Below, piece by piece: positions 26,720-34,492 of a stretch of 50,296 bases of DNA. The DNA is taken from assembly GCA_947482825.1 (NCBI GenBank), contig CANKMT010000037.1, positions 1 through 50,296 of the forward strand. Direction: 5' to 3'. Below the pieces are notes generated by a model. The model was not told the origin of the DNA and did not search any database. It worked only from the letters and a program-made list of their open reading frames with translations. A program made the position numbers and the translations under genes. Numbering within the stretch: position 1 is the first letter of the stretch; the number at the start of each line of letters is the position of its first letter. This DNA comes from Betaproteobacteria bacterium. GTDB lineage: Bacteria; Pseudomonadota; Gammaproteobacteria; Burkholderiales; SG8-39.

Positions 26720-27787
26720 TCAGCGGGCGATCAGGTTTTCGGTAAACCACTTGCGCCATTCGCCAAGCAGCTCGGCGCGCAGCTTGTGGTCTATGACGAT
26801 CGCCTGGTCCTTCCATTGCTGCGCGGTGGTGAACATGCCCGGGAGCTTGGCGACCGCCGGGTCCACTTTCGCCTGGGGACTGACCGGACCCATCTTCTGT
26901 TTGTTGGCCACCAGCGTCTGTGTGGCCGGGTCCAGCGCGATGTTGATGAATTTGTAGGCCAGGTCACTCTTCTTGGTGCCCTTGTTGATGCCCACGGTAT
27001 CGATACCGATGATCGCGCCTTCCTTCGGCACGACCAGGTTGATCTTCACCCCTTGCGTCATCATGTGGTATGCGTTGCCGGAGAGCAGCACCTGCACCGG
27101 CGTTTCACCGGAGCCGATCTTTTCCTGGCTGGTCGCGTCCGAACTGTAGAAGGCCTTGATGTTCGGTTTGAGCTCGAGCAGCTTTTTCTGGCCCATCGCC
27201 CAGTCCTTGGCCGACTTGCCGCCGGAAAGCAGCGCCGCGGCATAGATAACATGGCTCGGATCGAAATCAGGCAAGCCGATCGTGCCCTTGAGCTTTGGAT
27301 TCCAGAGGTCGTTCCACGAGGTGAACTTGATATCCGCCGGGACGAGGTCGGGACGATAGGCGATCGTGTAGACATAAGACCAGGTGCCGACGTGGAACGG
27401 GCTGATGATCGCTTCGGGAAACAGCGTCTTCGCGTTCGGCAGCTTCGCCATGTCGAGCTTTTCGTAGAGGTCGTCCGACGCATACAGCCAGCCCACGTGG
27501 CTGGTCGTGAAGATCAGGTCGGTTTCGGGATTCGCCTTGGAGAGCTTGGCCTTGTTGAGGCGATCGATGGTCCCGCCGGTGATGTACTCGACCGGCACGC
27601 CGGTCTCCGCCGTGAACCGCTTGCCGATGTTCTCGGCCGCGAAGTCCTTCCAGCTACCGCCCCAGATGCTGATGCGCAGGGGGTCCTGCGCCAGTGCGTT
27701 CGTGCTCAGCGTCGCTGCAAGCAGCGAAACCGCCAGCGCGGCACCAAGCACGCGCCGCTTCGATCCAGCCTTCGTAGTTCCGGTCAT
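26720..27787 (-). CDS. ABC transporter substrate-binding protein (PotD/spermidine-putrescine type)
   Basis: 355-residue periplasmic receptor starting at ATG 27787 (MTGTTKAGSKRR). The signal peptide covers about 1-33 (VLGAALAVSLLAATLSTNALA, then QDPLRISIWGG). The mature part has the PotD-like opening SIWGGSWKDFAAENIGKRFTAETG and PEAIISPFHVGTWSYVYTIAYRPD near 120-143. No lipobox is present. Members of this family bind polyamines but also other organic compounds, so the ligand cannot be named; its place between a Rid protein, a monooxygenase and a dioxygenase suggests an aromatic or N-containing substrate. Confidence 0.88.
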   Translation of the reverse strand: MTGTTKAGSKRRVLGAALAVSLLAATLSTNALAQDPLRISIWGGSWKDFAAENIGKRFTAETGVPVEYITGGTIDRLNKAKLSKANPETDLIFTTSHVGWLYASDDLYEKLDMAKLPNAKTLFPEAIISPFHVGTWSYVYTIAYRPDLVPADIKFTSWNDLWNPKLKGTIGLPDFDPSHVIYAAALLSGGKSAKDWAMGQKKLLELKPNIKAFYSSDATSQEKIGSGETPVQVLLSGNAYHMMTQGVKINLVVPKEGAIIGIDTVGINKGTKKSDLAYKFINIALDPATQTLVANKQKMGPVSPQAKVDPAVAKLPGMFTTAQQWKDQAIVIDHKLRAELLGEWRKWFTENLIAR

Positions 27788-27816
27788 AGCTTCCTCCAAG
27801 GATAAACGTCAGGTGA

Positions 27817-28284
27817 TTACTTCGGCCTCTTTCTGGTGCGCACTGGCTTCTTTGCCGGGCCCGTCTTGCCCGCCGGCCGATCCGGGATGACGGCAAATAC
27901 GTCGATTTCCATCAGCAACTCGGGCCGGGCGAGTCCCTGGACAATGATTCCCGTAGACACCGGGTGCACGCCCTTGAGCCACTTTCCGACTACCCGATAC
28001 ACCGCCTCGCGGTAGGCACGGTCCGTCACGTAGATCACGATCTTGCAAACGTCCTCGAGTTTCGAGCCGGCTTCCTCGAGGAGGGTCTTCAGGCAACGCA
28101 TTGCGTTTTCGGTCTGGGCTGCAGGATCGTTGATCCCGTGGATCTTACCCTTGAGGTCCATCCCGGTCTGCCCGCGCACGAAGACCATATTGCCGGCACG
28201 CACCGCCATTGCGAGGTCGTTGTCGATGTCCTGGCCCTTCCAGACATCGCGTGTGTTGAATTTCCTTATTCTTGCGTGGACCAT
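27817..28284 (-). CDS. Rid (YjgF/YER057c/UK114) family protein, atypical
   Basis: 155-residue Rid-superfamily protein. Core motifs are VRAGNMVFVRGQTGMD, QTENAMRCLKTLLEEAGSKLEDVCKIVIYVTD and LMEIDVFAVIP. Archetypal RidA hydrolyses reactive enamines/imines and needs an Arg before the LP..V.IEIEA strand; here the aligned segment is VQGLARPELLMEID with no Arg at that place, so it may have a different role. A basic tail (residues 138-155, many Lys/Arg) is unusual. The gene is 19 bp after the monooxygenase gene and 29 bp before the binding-protein gene. Rid proteins accompany flavin monooxygenases in several catabolic operons, for example the Rut pathway. Confidence 0.85.
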   Translation of the reverse strand: MVHARIRKFNTRDVWKGQDIDNDLAMAVRAGNMVFVRGQTGMDLKGKIHGINDPAAQTENAMRCLKTLLEEAGSKLEDVCKIVIYVTDRAYREAVYRVVGKWLKGVHPVSTGIIVQGLARPELLMEIDVFAVIPDRPAGKTGPAKKPVRTRKRPK

Positions 28285-28303
28285 GGGAATCCCCTGGCAA
28301 TAG

Positions 28304-29788
28304 TCATGCCGCCGATTTCATGCCAGCCGGATGAGCCTGGACCGGCGCGTCGATCCGGTCGGACAGCCCGGCGCACTTCTTGACCAGGTCGAGCGGGCCG
28401 GAAAAATCGAACGAGCCGTACAACGCGGCGAGGTGGTTGAAATGCGGCGCCTGCGCGAACTGCACGAAAGTGAGGCGGTGGCTCGCATAGTCCGAGTTGA
28501 GCAGGTCGCGCGCGAACGCCAGCAGCTTTCTCCGGTCCTCGGCCATCCAGTTGTCGTTAAGCGAATAGAACTTGTCCATCCACGACTTGGTGCCATCGGA
28601 CACGAAGGTTGAGTAGTTCGGCGTCACGCACAGCTGCCCGCCGCACAATTCGCGTGCGATATGCATGATCTGCGGCAGGTTGGCGCAAGCGTGGATGCGG
28701 CCGGCGTAGAGCAGCGACTGGTTGGGCATCAGCAATCCGCCCGGGCTGTCTTCCGCAAGCGCGATCGACGCGGCCAGGTGCGCCCGGATGCCCTCGCGGT
28801 AGGCGACCATGTCGGCGAGCTTCTCCTTCACCGACTGCATCTTGTCCAGGCCGGTCTGCTTGCAGTTCCACATTGCCGCGCCGATCATCATGTCGGCGGT
28901 GTAGAGGATGCGCAGCACGTAGGGGAAAGCCGAGTAGCGGTGCAACGTCCCGCGGATGTACCTTGCGCCTTCGGTGAATCGGTGGAAGAACACGTCCTCC
29001 CACGGGATAAGGACGTTGTCGAGCACCATCAGGGTATCGACTTCGTCGAACCCATTGCTCAGCGGGTAGTCCTCTTTCGAGGCGCGTCCGGCAAAACCCG
29101 CGCGGCAGATGTGCTTTACCCCCGGCGCCCCCATCTTTACGATGCATCCCAGCGCATAGTCCGAGAGCTTTTCATCGGCCCACGCGCCGACAGTCGGTTT
29201 GAGAAACGCCTGGTCGGCGTAGGCGGCGGCGGTCTCGTATTTCGCGCCGCGAATGATGATGCCCTTGTCGGTCTCCTTGACCACGTGGCACAGCATGTCC
29301 GGATCCTGGTCCTGCGGCCGCTTGGAGCGGTCCCCCTTGGGATCGGTGTTGGCCGAAACATGGAAAATGTCGTCGATCAGCACCTTGTCGATATGGCGGT
29401 CGATGTTCTCCGCGAACCGCGGATCGATCTTATTGAGGACGTCGCGGCCGTCATGGAGCGACCACATTTCCCCCACGGTCTCGTCACCGGTGCGGGTGAC
29501 CACACCCCGGATGTCCTTGAAGAATACGTCCAGGGCGTTCCACTTGTCCCACCAGTCCTGCTGGGTGTGCGGCGGCTTGAGCAAGACCGCATTGCGGTCC
29601 TTGCCATCCTCGTAGCCGAAGACGTCCTTGTGCCGGGGTTCGTGCTGGATGTCGTACATGCGGGCCTTGACGTCGACGATCGGCTTGAAGGCCGGGTGCT
29701 TGGTGACGTCCTTGACCCTTTCGCCATCGATCCAGACTTCGCGGCCGTCGCGAATACCTTCCTTGTATTGCTCGCCCGTACGCAGCAT
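28304..29788 (-). CDS. HpaB-family FADH2-dependent monooxygenase (4-hydroxyphenylacetate 3-hydroxylase/pyrrole-2-carboxylate oxygenase type)
   Basis: 494-residue flavin-dependent oxygenase of the HpaB superfamily. It opens with MLRTGEQYKEGIRDGREVWIDGERV, then HPAFKPIVDVKARMYD near 31-46. VSANTDPKGDRSKRPQDQDP near 145-164 and YSLNDNWMAEDRRKLLAFARDLLNSDYA near 425-452 are family segments. Class D two-component monooxygenases take FADH2 from a separate reductase; an HpaC-like reductase is encoded at 32933-33454 across the LysR gene. The phenol or N-heterocycle substrate cannot be read from the sequence. It is the first gene of the leftward arm and faces the LysR gene across a 96-bp regulatory region with an LTTR box. 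Confidence 0.9.
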   Translation of the reverse strand: MLRTGEQYKEGIRDGREVWIDGERVKDVTKHPAFKPIVDVKARMYDIQHEPRHKDVFGYEDGKDRNAVLLKPPHTQQDWWDKWNALDVFFKDIRGVVTRTGDETVGEMWSLHDGRDVLNKIDPRFAENIDRHIDKVLIDDIFHVSANTDPKGDRSKRPQDQDPDMLCHVVKETDKGIIIRGAKYETAAAYADQAFLKPTVGAWADEKLSDYALGCIVKMGAPGVKHICRAGFAGRASKEDYPLSNGFDEVDTLMVLDNVLIPWEDVFFHRFTEGARYIRGTLHRYSAFPYVLRILYTADMMIGAAMWNCKQTGLDKMQSVKEKLADMVAYREGIRAHLAASIALAEDSPGGLLMPNQSLLYAGRIHACANLPQIMHIARELCGGQLCVTPNYSTFVSDGTKSWMDKFYSLNDNWMAEDRRKLLAFARDLLNSDYASHRLTFVQFAQAPHFNHLAALYGSFDFSGPLDLVKKCAGLSDRIDAPVQAHPAGMKSAA

Positions 29789-29871
29789 CGCGAAAGCTCC
29801 GCTTGAAAAATGAAGCAGCCAAGGTAGCCCCGGGACGGCATCGGATAAAATACTTTTTTCTGGTCAACTGT

Positions 29872-29886
29872 ATAGGGTGATCCTAT
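29872..29886. promoter_or_regulatory. LysR-type (T-N11-A) operator overlapping the regulator's start codon
   Basis: ATAGG-GTGAT-CCTAT is a perfect 5-bp dyad. Inside it T29873 and A29885 form the LTTR T-N11-A box. The palindrome contains the regulator's AGGGTGA ribosome site and reaches into its ATG (29885), so binding could repress the regulator while the same 96-bp region controls the divergent monooxygenase operon. An AT-rich stretch (about 29848-29860) upstream could hold promoter elements. Confidence 0.7.
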
Positions 29887-30874
29887 GCAAGATGCCGACG
29901 GCTCCCCGCGCCTGTCCCTGCGGGCCTTGCGCTATTTCGTTGCGGTCGCCGAGACCGGCAGCGTGACTTCCGGCGCGCAGCTTGTCCGGGTTTCGCAGCC
30001 TTCGGTGTCAGCCGCCATCGCTCGCCTGGAAGCCGACCTCAAAGTGCAGCTCTTCATTCGGCACCACGCAAAGGGACTGTCGCTGACGCTCTCCGGAGAC
30101 CGGTTGCTGGTGCAGGCGAGGGGCCTGCTCGCCCATGCTCGCGAACTGGAGCAGTTCGCCGGCGCCATGGGCGGCGCGGAACGGGGCGAAGTGAACGCCG
30201 CCTGCTTCATCACCCTCGCCCCCTTCCTGCTGCCCGGCCTGCTCTCTGCGTTCGCCGCCCGCTACCCGGAGATTTCGCTCTCCATCGAAGAAGGCAACCA
30301 GGCCGAAGTCCTCGAGCGTCTTCGCAGCGGCCGGTGCGAAATCGCGTTGACCTACGCCTATGGGCTTTCGGATGAATTCGAAATCGAACTGCTCGCCGAA
30401 CTCCCGCCAAGGGTCATCCTGGCGCAAGGCCACCCCTTGGCGCGCCGGCGCAAGGTGAGCCTGCGGGAGCTGGCCGGCGCGCCGATGATCCTGCTCGACC
30501 TGCCGCATACCCGGGACTATTTTCTTTCCCTGTTTCGCTCGGTGAGGATCGAGCCGCGCATCGCGCACCGGACGCGATCCTACGAGATGGTCCGGGGGCT
30601 CGCCGCGCGCGGCCTCGGGTTCGGGATCCTCAACGCCATCCCGCGCCTGCCGTGGACGTACGACGGCAACAAGGTGGTCGCGGTGCCGATCGCGGAAGAA
30701 TTGCCCAACATCCTGGTCGTGTGCCTGCGCCTGAAGAAGCTGGTGGCACGACCCGCGGTAACCGCCTTTGCCGGATTCGCGAAGCAGCATTTCGCCGAGG
30801 TCTGGCCCAAACTCATGCAGACCCCGCCCAAGGAGCGGTCAAAAGGCAGGCGAGCCAGGCTTGCCGCGCGGTAA
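29885..30874 (+). CDS. LysR-family transcriptional regulator
   Basis: 329-residue LTTR. The N-terminal winged helix-turn-helix covers about 9-68: LRALRYFVAVAETGSVTSGAQLVRVSQPSVSAAIARLEADL contains the HTH. The effector-binding domain (about 95-300) has PGLLSAFAARYPEISLSIEEGN and the RGLAARGLGFGILN turn. A basic tail (KERSKGRRARLAAR) closes the protein. It is divergent from the HpaB-type operon and convergent with the hydroxyacid dehydrogenase (4 bp apart), placing it between two catabolic arms. It probably activates one or both when bound by a pathway intermediate; an LTTR box at its own start suggests autoregulation. Confidence 0.93.
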   Translation: MQDADGSPRLSLRALRYFVAVAETGSVTSGAQLVRVSQPSVSAAIARLEADLKVQLFIRHHAKGLSLTLSGDRLLVQARGLLAHARELEQFAGAMGGAERGEVNAACFITLAPFLLPGLLSAFAARYPEISLSIEEGNQAEVLERLRSGRCEIALTYAYGLSDEFEIELLAELPPRVILAQGHPLARRRKVSLRELAGAPMILLDLPHTRDYFLSLFRSVRIEPRIAHRTRSYEMVRGLAARGLGFGILNAIPRLPWTYDGNKVVAVPIAEELPNILVVCLRLKKLVARPAVTAFAGFAKQHFAEVWPKLMQTPPKERSKGRRARLAAR

Positions 30875-30878
30875 CCGC

Positions 30879-31808
30879 CTAGTAGCCGCGCTGCGGATCG
30901 ACGACGTTGATCAGCGGTTCGCCGGCCTTTACCCGGCGCAGGTTCTCGGCCACCTGCCGCGCCGCGGTGCGCGGAATCGCCACCGAAGCCAAATGCGGTG
31001 TGACCAGCACCTGGTCGAAATCCCAAAGCGGCGAATCAGCCGGAAGCGGTTCGGTGCGAAAGACATCGAGCGTCGCTTCGGCGATCTGACCTGACCGGAT
31101 CGCGGCGATCAATGCGTCCTCGTCAACGAGCCTGCCGCGCCCCACATTGATGATCTTGGCGCCGCGCGGCAACATCGCCAGCGCTTTGGCGTCGAGGAGG
31201 CCATCGGTTTGCGGCGTCAGCGGCAGCATGACGGCGAGGATCTCGGTCCTGGCGAGGAACGGCGCCAGCCCGGCCGGGCCGTGAAACGACTCGACGCCCT
31301 CGATGGCCTTTGGCGAGCGTGCCCAACCGGCCACCTTGAACCCCTGCCGCGCGAGTTCGCTTGCGGCCGTCGCGCCCAGATTTCCAAGACCCATCACGCC
31401 GACGCTGCACGTGGGCGCTTCGCGCGGATGAAGGTAGTGCCACCGGCGCGTCTTCTGCGCGCGCGCGAATGAGACGAAGTCCCGGTAATGACGCAGCACG
31501 GCGGCGAGCACGAATTGCGCCATCATGCGGCTCATGTCGGGGTCGGCGATGCGCACGATCGGGATGCCGGCCGGCAGCGAACGGTCCTGGACGATGGAAT
31601 CGACGCCCGCGCCGAGGTTGATGATCAACCTGAGGTTCGGGTATTTGCGCAATTCGCCCTGCGGCGCCTTCCAGACGATGGCCGCGTCGATCTCTCCCGG
31701 ATCACCGACCTCCGGCCACACGCGAAAGTCCAGGCCCGGAATAGCCTCGCGCAGGTGCTTGCCCCAGTCTGCGGGGTCGTCGTACTCGCTGTAGAAAAGG
31801 AGCGCCAT
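30879..31808 (-). CDS. D-isomer 2-hydroxyacid dehydrogenase (GhrA-like glyoxylate/hydroxypyruvate reductase)
   Basis: 309-residue NAD(P)H-dependent dehydrogenase. The Rossmann motif GVMGLGNLG is near 135-143. The catalytic Arg is in INVGRGRLVDEDAL (near 228), the Glu in VFRTEPLPADSPLW (near 258), and the His in TPHLASVA (near 276). The overall pattern is closest to GhrA/YcdW-type reductases. It starts at ATG 31808, whose first base is the last base of the preceding gene's stop codon (TAATG), so it is coupled to the dehydroquinase-like gene. As the last gene of the right arm it may reduce a 2-oxo acid product of the pathway. Confidence 0.88.
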   Translation of the reverse strand: MALLFYSEYDDPADWGKHLREAIPGLDFRVWPEVGDPGEIDAAIVWKAPQGELRKYPNLRLIINLGAGVDSIVQDRSLPAGIPIVRIADPDMSRMMAQFVLAAVLRHYRDFVSFARAQKTRRWHYLHPREAPTCSVGVMGLGNLGATAASELARQGFKVAGWARSPKAIEGVESFHGPAGLAPFLARTEILAVMLPLTPQTDGLLDAKALAMLPRGAKIINVGRGRLVDEDALIAAIRSGQIAEATLDVFRTEPLPADSPLWDFDQVLVTPHLASVAIPRTAARQVAENLRRVKAGEPLINVVDPQRGY

Positions 31809-32266
31809 TATTTCTTCCGGTCCAGCAGCCGGCGCATCGCGGTGATCGCCAGCTCGTAGCCGTCCGCGCCCAGGCCCGCGACGATGCCGGTGGCCGCCTT
31901 GGAAATGTAGGAGTGGTGGCGAAACGGTTCCCGGCGATAGATGTTGCTCATGTGCACTTCGACCACGGGCCCCGGAAATGCGAGCAAAGCATCCAGCAGT
32001 GCGATCGACGTGTAAGTCAGGCCGGCGCCGTTGATGATGACACCGTCGGCCTTCGCAATCGCCTCCTGGATCCAGTCGATGAGCTGCCCTTGCGAATTGC
32101 TCTGCCGGAACGTGAGCTCGATCGACAATCGTTGCGCCTCGGCGGCGCATCGCAATTGGAGGGTCTCGAAAGTATCGCTTCCGTAAGTCCCCTTGTCGCT
32201 CAGGCCGTAAAGATTCGCGTTCGGCCCGTTGAGGAAATAGACCGCCTTCGACGCCGCCTGGCTCAT
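31808..32266 (-). CDS. Type II dehydroquinase-like protein lacking key catalytic residues
   Basis: 152 residues, the length and fold pattern of AroQ: NGPN near 13-16, YG at 28-29, RQSNSQGQLIDWIQEA near 54-69, and VEVHMSNIYRREPFRHHSY near 102-120. AroQ dehydrates 3-dehydroquinate using an Arg on the lid loop and a His in the GGLTHTS motif. Here the lid reads YGLSDKGTYG with no Arg, and the second motif reads GAGLTYTS with Tyr85 in place of His; Tyr28, Asn79, His105 and Arg112 remain. A normal dehydroquinase activity is therefore doubtful. Encoded between DUF1028 and hydroxyacid dehydrogenase genes in a catabolic operon, it probably performs a related elimination or hydration. Start ATG 32266. 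Confidence 0.85.
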   Translation of the reverse strand: MSQAASKAVYFLNGPNANLYGLSDKGTYGSDTFETLQLRCAAEAQRLSIELTFRQSNSQGQLIDWIQEAIAKADGVIINGAGLTYTSIALLDALLAFPGPVVEVHMSNIYRREPFRHHSYISKAATGIVAGLGADGYELAITAMRRLLDRKK

Positions 32267-32273
32267 GATGCGA

Positions 32274-32936
32274 TCACTTGTAGCCCGGCGCCTGGGTTGG
32301 GTCGACCGCACGCAGGATGTAGTCGTTCATCTGCGGAAAATACTCCCCAAACAGGCTTCTCAATTCGGCCACCGGCTGGTCGTGCCAGTCCACACGCAGG
32401 TCGATCACCGGCCAGACGAAGCGATCGACCACGTAAAGGCCGGCTGAACGCACCGGCGCGGTCTCGCCGCCGGCCGCGAGACCGGCCTCCAGGGCGGCCA
32501 TGAGCCTCTCTCCAAGGTGCTTGCCAGGCGCCTTCTCGAAGGCGCCGACCATCGCCGCGGGAATCGAATCGTTGGCAAGAAGGTTTCCGCAAGCCACGCA
32601 GTCCTTGCCGTGTTGCTCCTTGTACAGGCCAAGCGATTTGGCGCCGGAATAACTCGCCGTCGCGCCATTGCCATCGACCACGGCCAATTGGCGAAACTCT
32701 GCGTGAGGCCGGGCGGCGACCATCGAACGCAGCACGGCCTCGGCGCCGTAGCCTTCGGCGAGCAGGTCGAGGCCGAGCTGGCCGAGCGCCGGATCCGTGA
32801 TGTTCTGGGTCGCGACGGCACCGACGCCAGAGCGCGCCCAGCGCCCGCAGCGGCTGGCGACCGCGATGCTCGAAGAGGTGACGACCACGCCGAAGCTGCC
32901 GGTTTGGGCGCAGCGCGCGATCACGGAAAAGGTCAT
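32274..32936 (-). CDS. DUF1028-family protein (predicted Ntn-hydrolase-like)
   Basis: 220-residue protein of the DUF1028 family: MTFSVIARCAQTGSFGVVVTSSS at the N-terminus, GAVATQNITDPALGQLGLDLLAEG near 38-61, and VVDGNGATASYSGAKSL near 87-103 are its hallmarks. The family is predicted to adopt the Ntn-hydrolase fold and is often encoded with catabolic enzymes and RidA or amidohydrolase genes, but its reaction is not established. Start ATG 32936 overlaps the stop of the flavin reductase gene (ATGA). It lies 7 bp before the dehydroquinase-like gene. Confidence 0.85.
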   Translation of the reverse strand: MTFSVIARCAQTGSFGVVVTSSSIAVASRCGRWARSGVGAVATQNITDPALGQLGLDLLAEGYGAEAVLRSMVAARPHAEFRQLAVVDGNGATASYSGAKSLGLYKEQHGKDCVACGNLLANDSIPAAMVGAFEKAPGKHLGERLMAALEAGLAAGGETAPVRSAGLYVVDRFVWPVIDLRVDWHDQPVAELRSLFGEYFPQMNDYILRAVDPTQAPGYK

Positions 32937-33454
32937 AGCTGGATGTCCTCGCTCGGGATCTGCCCTTGATTTTCGAGCGTCCGGTAGGCCTGGTCGGAAT
33001 ACAGGAGCGGCGCGCCTTCGCGCGACTGCAGGCCGACCACGGTGCCGACGAACACTGCGTGAGTGGAGACGACGATTTCCTGGGTGAGCTCGCAATCGAG
33101 CACCAGCAGGCCGTCCAGTAGTACCGGTGCCCCGGTGGAAATGCTTGTCCATGCGTCGCAGGCAAACCGGTCGTCGCGCCAGCGTTCGATGCGCCCGGCG
33201 AAGGAATCGGCGACATGGCGATGCTTGCGGTCGAGGATGTTCACTGCGAAGCACTGGTTGGTCCGCAACGCCGCGGCCGTCGGGCCGCCAAGATGCACGC
33301 AGACCAGCACTTGCGGCGGCGCGGCCGACGCCGTGCAGATCGAACTCACCGTGACCCCGAAGCGCCCGCCAGCCCCTGCAGTGGTGACCACGGATACCGG
33401 CGTGGCGGCGCGGCGCATCGCGGTGGTGAACTGCTTGATGTCGATGGGATCCAT
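32933..33454 (-). CDS. Flavin reductase of the HpaC/DIM6 family
   Basis: 173-residue NAD(P)H:flavin oxidoreductase with the FMN-binding split-barrel motifs FTTAMRRAATPVSVVTTAGAGGRFGVTVSSICTASAAPPQVLVCV (about 8-52), and the NQCFAVNILDRKHRHVADSFAG segment near 66-87. Such reductases supply FADH2 or FMNH2 to two-component monooxygenases. The obvious partner is the HpaB-family enzyme at 28304-29788, although the two genes lie in different operons on either side of the LysR gene. ATG 33454 is used; a TTG upstream would add nine residues. It is first in the right arm and divergent from mscS. Confidence 0.88.
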   Translation of the reverse strand: MDPIDIKQFTTAMRRAATPVSVVTTAGAGGRFGVTVSSICTASAAPPQVLVCVHLGGPTAAALRTNQCFAVNILDRKHRHVADSFAGRIERWRDDRFACDAWTSISTGAPVLLDGLLVLDCELTQEIVVSTHAVFVGTVVGLQSREGAPLLYSDQAYRTLENQGQIPSEDIQL

Positions 33455-33598
33455 GTTCCAGAGGGCGCTCTCAGCAGCCAAAGTCTACCTTCACTTTGCG
33501 ATTCCCAGATCGCGTGATTCGCTCATTTTGCGACGCGGGCCTAGTTTTCGCATCCTGCCGTTAAAATTCTTTCACCGCGAAATTTCTTGAGAGATGCT

Positions 33599-34450
33599 AT
33601 GGAAAACCAATTGCAGGCCATCGAGCAGGTCAGGGCCCTTGCGATCGACATGGGCATGAAGTTCGGGCCCAAGGTCCTGGTCGCGACGGCGATGCTGGTC
33701 GCGGGCTATGTTTGCGGTCGCTGGATAGGGGCCATTGCAGCAAGGACGCTGCACCGGCTGCAGCTCGAACCGCCCGTGCGGATGCTCATCGTGCGCACGG
33801 TCCGCCTTCTGGTTCTCGGGCTCTTCGCGATCGTCGCGTTGCAAAATCTGGGCATCGAGTTGCTGCCGCTGATCGCCGGCCTCGGCGTAGCGGGGGCGGG
33901 AATCGCCCTGGCGTTGCAGGGCGTTCTCGGCAACGTCGCTGCCGGACTGACGATCATCTTCACGCGGCCTTTCCGGGTGGGCGACTACATCTCCATCGTG
34001 CACGAGGAAGGCGAGGTGCTCGAGATCAGCATTCTCAACACCGTGCTCGGCCATGCCGACCTGTCGCGCATCGTGATCCCGAACCGCAAGATCGCGGGAG
34101 AGATCCTTCACAACTACGGCAGGATCAGGCAACTCGGCATCGAAGTCCGCGTGCCCTGCGAAACCGACATCGAGAGCGCCCTGGAGACGATCAGGGAGAT
34201 CCTCGGCGCCAACAAGCACGTGCTCGCCGACCCCAAGCCGTTGACGGGCGTGTCGAGCCTCGCCGACTCATCGGTTGTCATTGGCGTGTGCCCATGGGTG
34301 AATGTTCCAGACTACAACAGCGCAGTCGGCGAAATCCACCAAGCCATCCTCGCGGCGTTTCGCGCGAAGAACATCTCGATTGCTGCGCCCTCGAGGGAAA
34401 TCCGCTTGATCGGGGGCGTGGAGCGGGTGAAGGGAATCGAACCCTCGTAA
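33599..34450 (+). CDS. Small-conductance mechanosensitive channel (MscS family)
   Basis: 283-residue MscS-type channel with three predicted membrane helices (about 25-45, 60-82, 85-112). The pore helix/beta-domain junction GVAGAGIALALQGVLGNVAAGLTIIFTRPFRVGDYI is the MscS signature (about 96-131). NRKIAGEILHNYGR near 162-175 and the alpha/beta C-terminal domain follow. It releases solutes on hypo-osmotic shock. ATG 33599 is preceded by GAGAGATGCT; a TTG at 33587 is an alternative. Its final 32 bp, encoding the ending RVKGIEPS, lie antisense within tRNA-Gly(CCC), so the reading frame ends inside the tRNA gene. Confidence 0.9.
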   Translation: MENQLQAIEQVRALAIDMGMKFGPKVLVATAMLVAGYVCGRWIGAIAARTLHRLQLEPPVRMLIVRTVRLLVLGLFAIVALQNLGIELLPLIAGLGVAGAGIALALQGVLGNVAAGLTIIFTRPFRVGDYISIVHEEGEVLEISILNTVLGHADLSRIVIPNRKIAGEILHNYGRIRQLGIEVRVPCETDIESALETIREILGANKHVLADPKPLTGVSSLADSSVVIGVCPWVNVPDYNSAVGEIHQAILAAFRAKNISIAAPSREIRLIGGVERVKGIEPS

Positions 34451-34492
34451 CTAGCTTGGGAAGCTAGTGTTCTGCCATTGAACTACACCCGC
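34419..34492 (-). tRNA. tRNA-Gly (anticodon CCC)
   Basis: Read on the minus strand the gene begins GCGGGTG and ends CACCCGC-T-CCA, giving a perfect 7-bp acceptor stem with encoded CCA (34419-34421). The D-arm is GTTC-AATGGCA-GAAC, the anticodon arm CTAGC-TTCCCAA-GCTAG with anticodon CCC, and the T-arm GAGGG-TTCGATT-CCCTT. It decodes GGG. The 3' half lies antisense within the end of the MscS gene. No second tRNA, integrase or duplicated 3' end is visible nearby. Confidence 0.96.

Noticed and set aside
30879..32150. A longer start for the hydroxyacid dehydrogenase (423 residues)
   Set aside because: The extra N-terminus is Arg-rich shadow of the dehydroquinase-like gene; ATG 31808 gives the family length and a coupled TAATG junction.
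34419..34492. tRNA-Gly as an attachment site of an integrated element
   Set aside because: No integrase and no second copy of the tRNA 3' end were seen on either side; flanking genes are ordinary.
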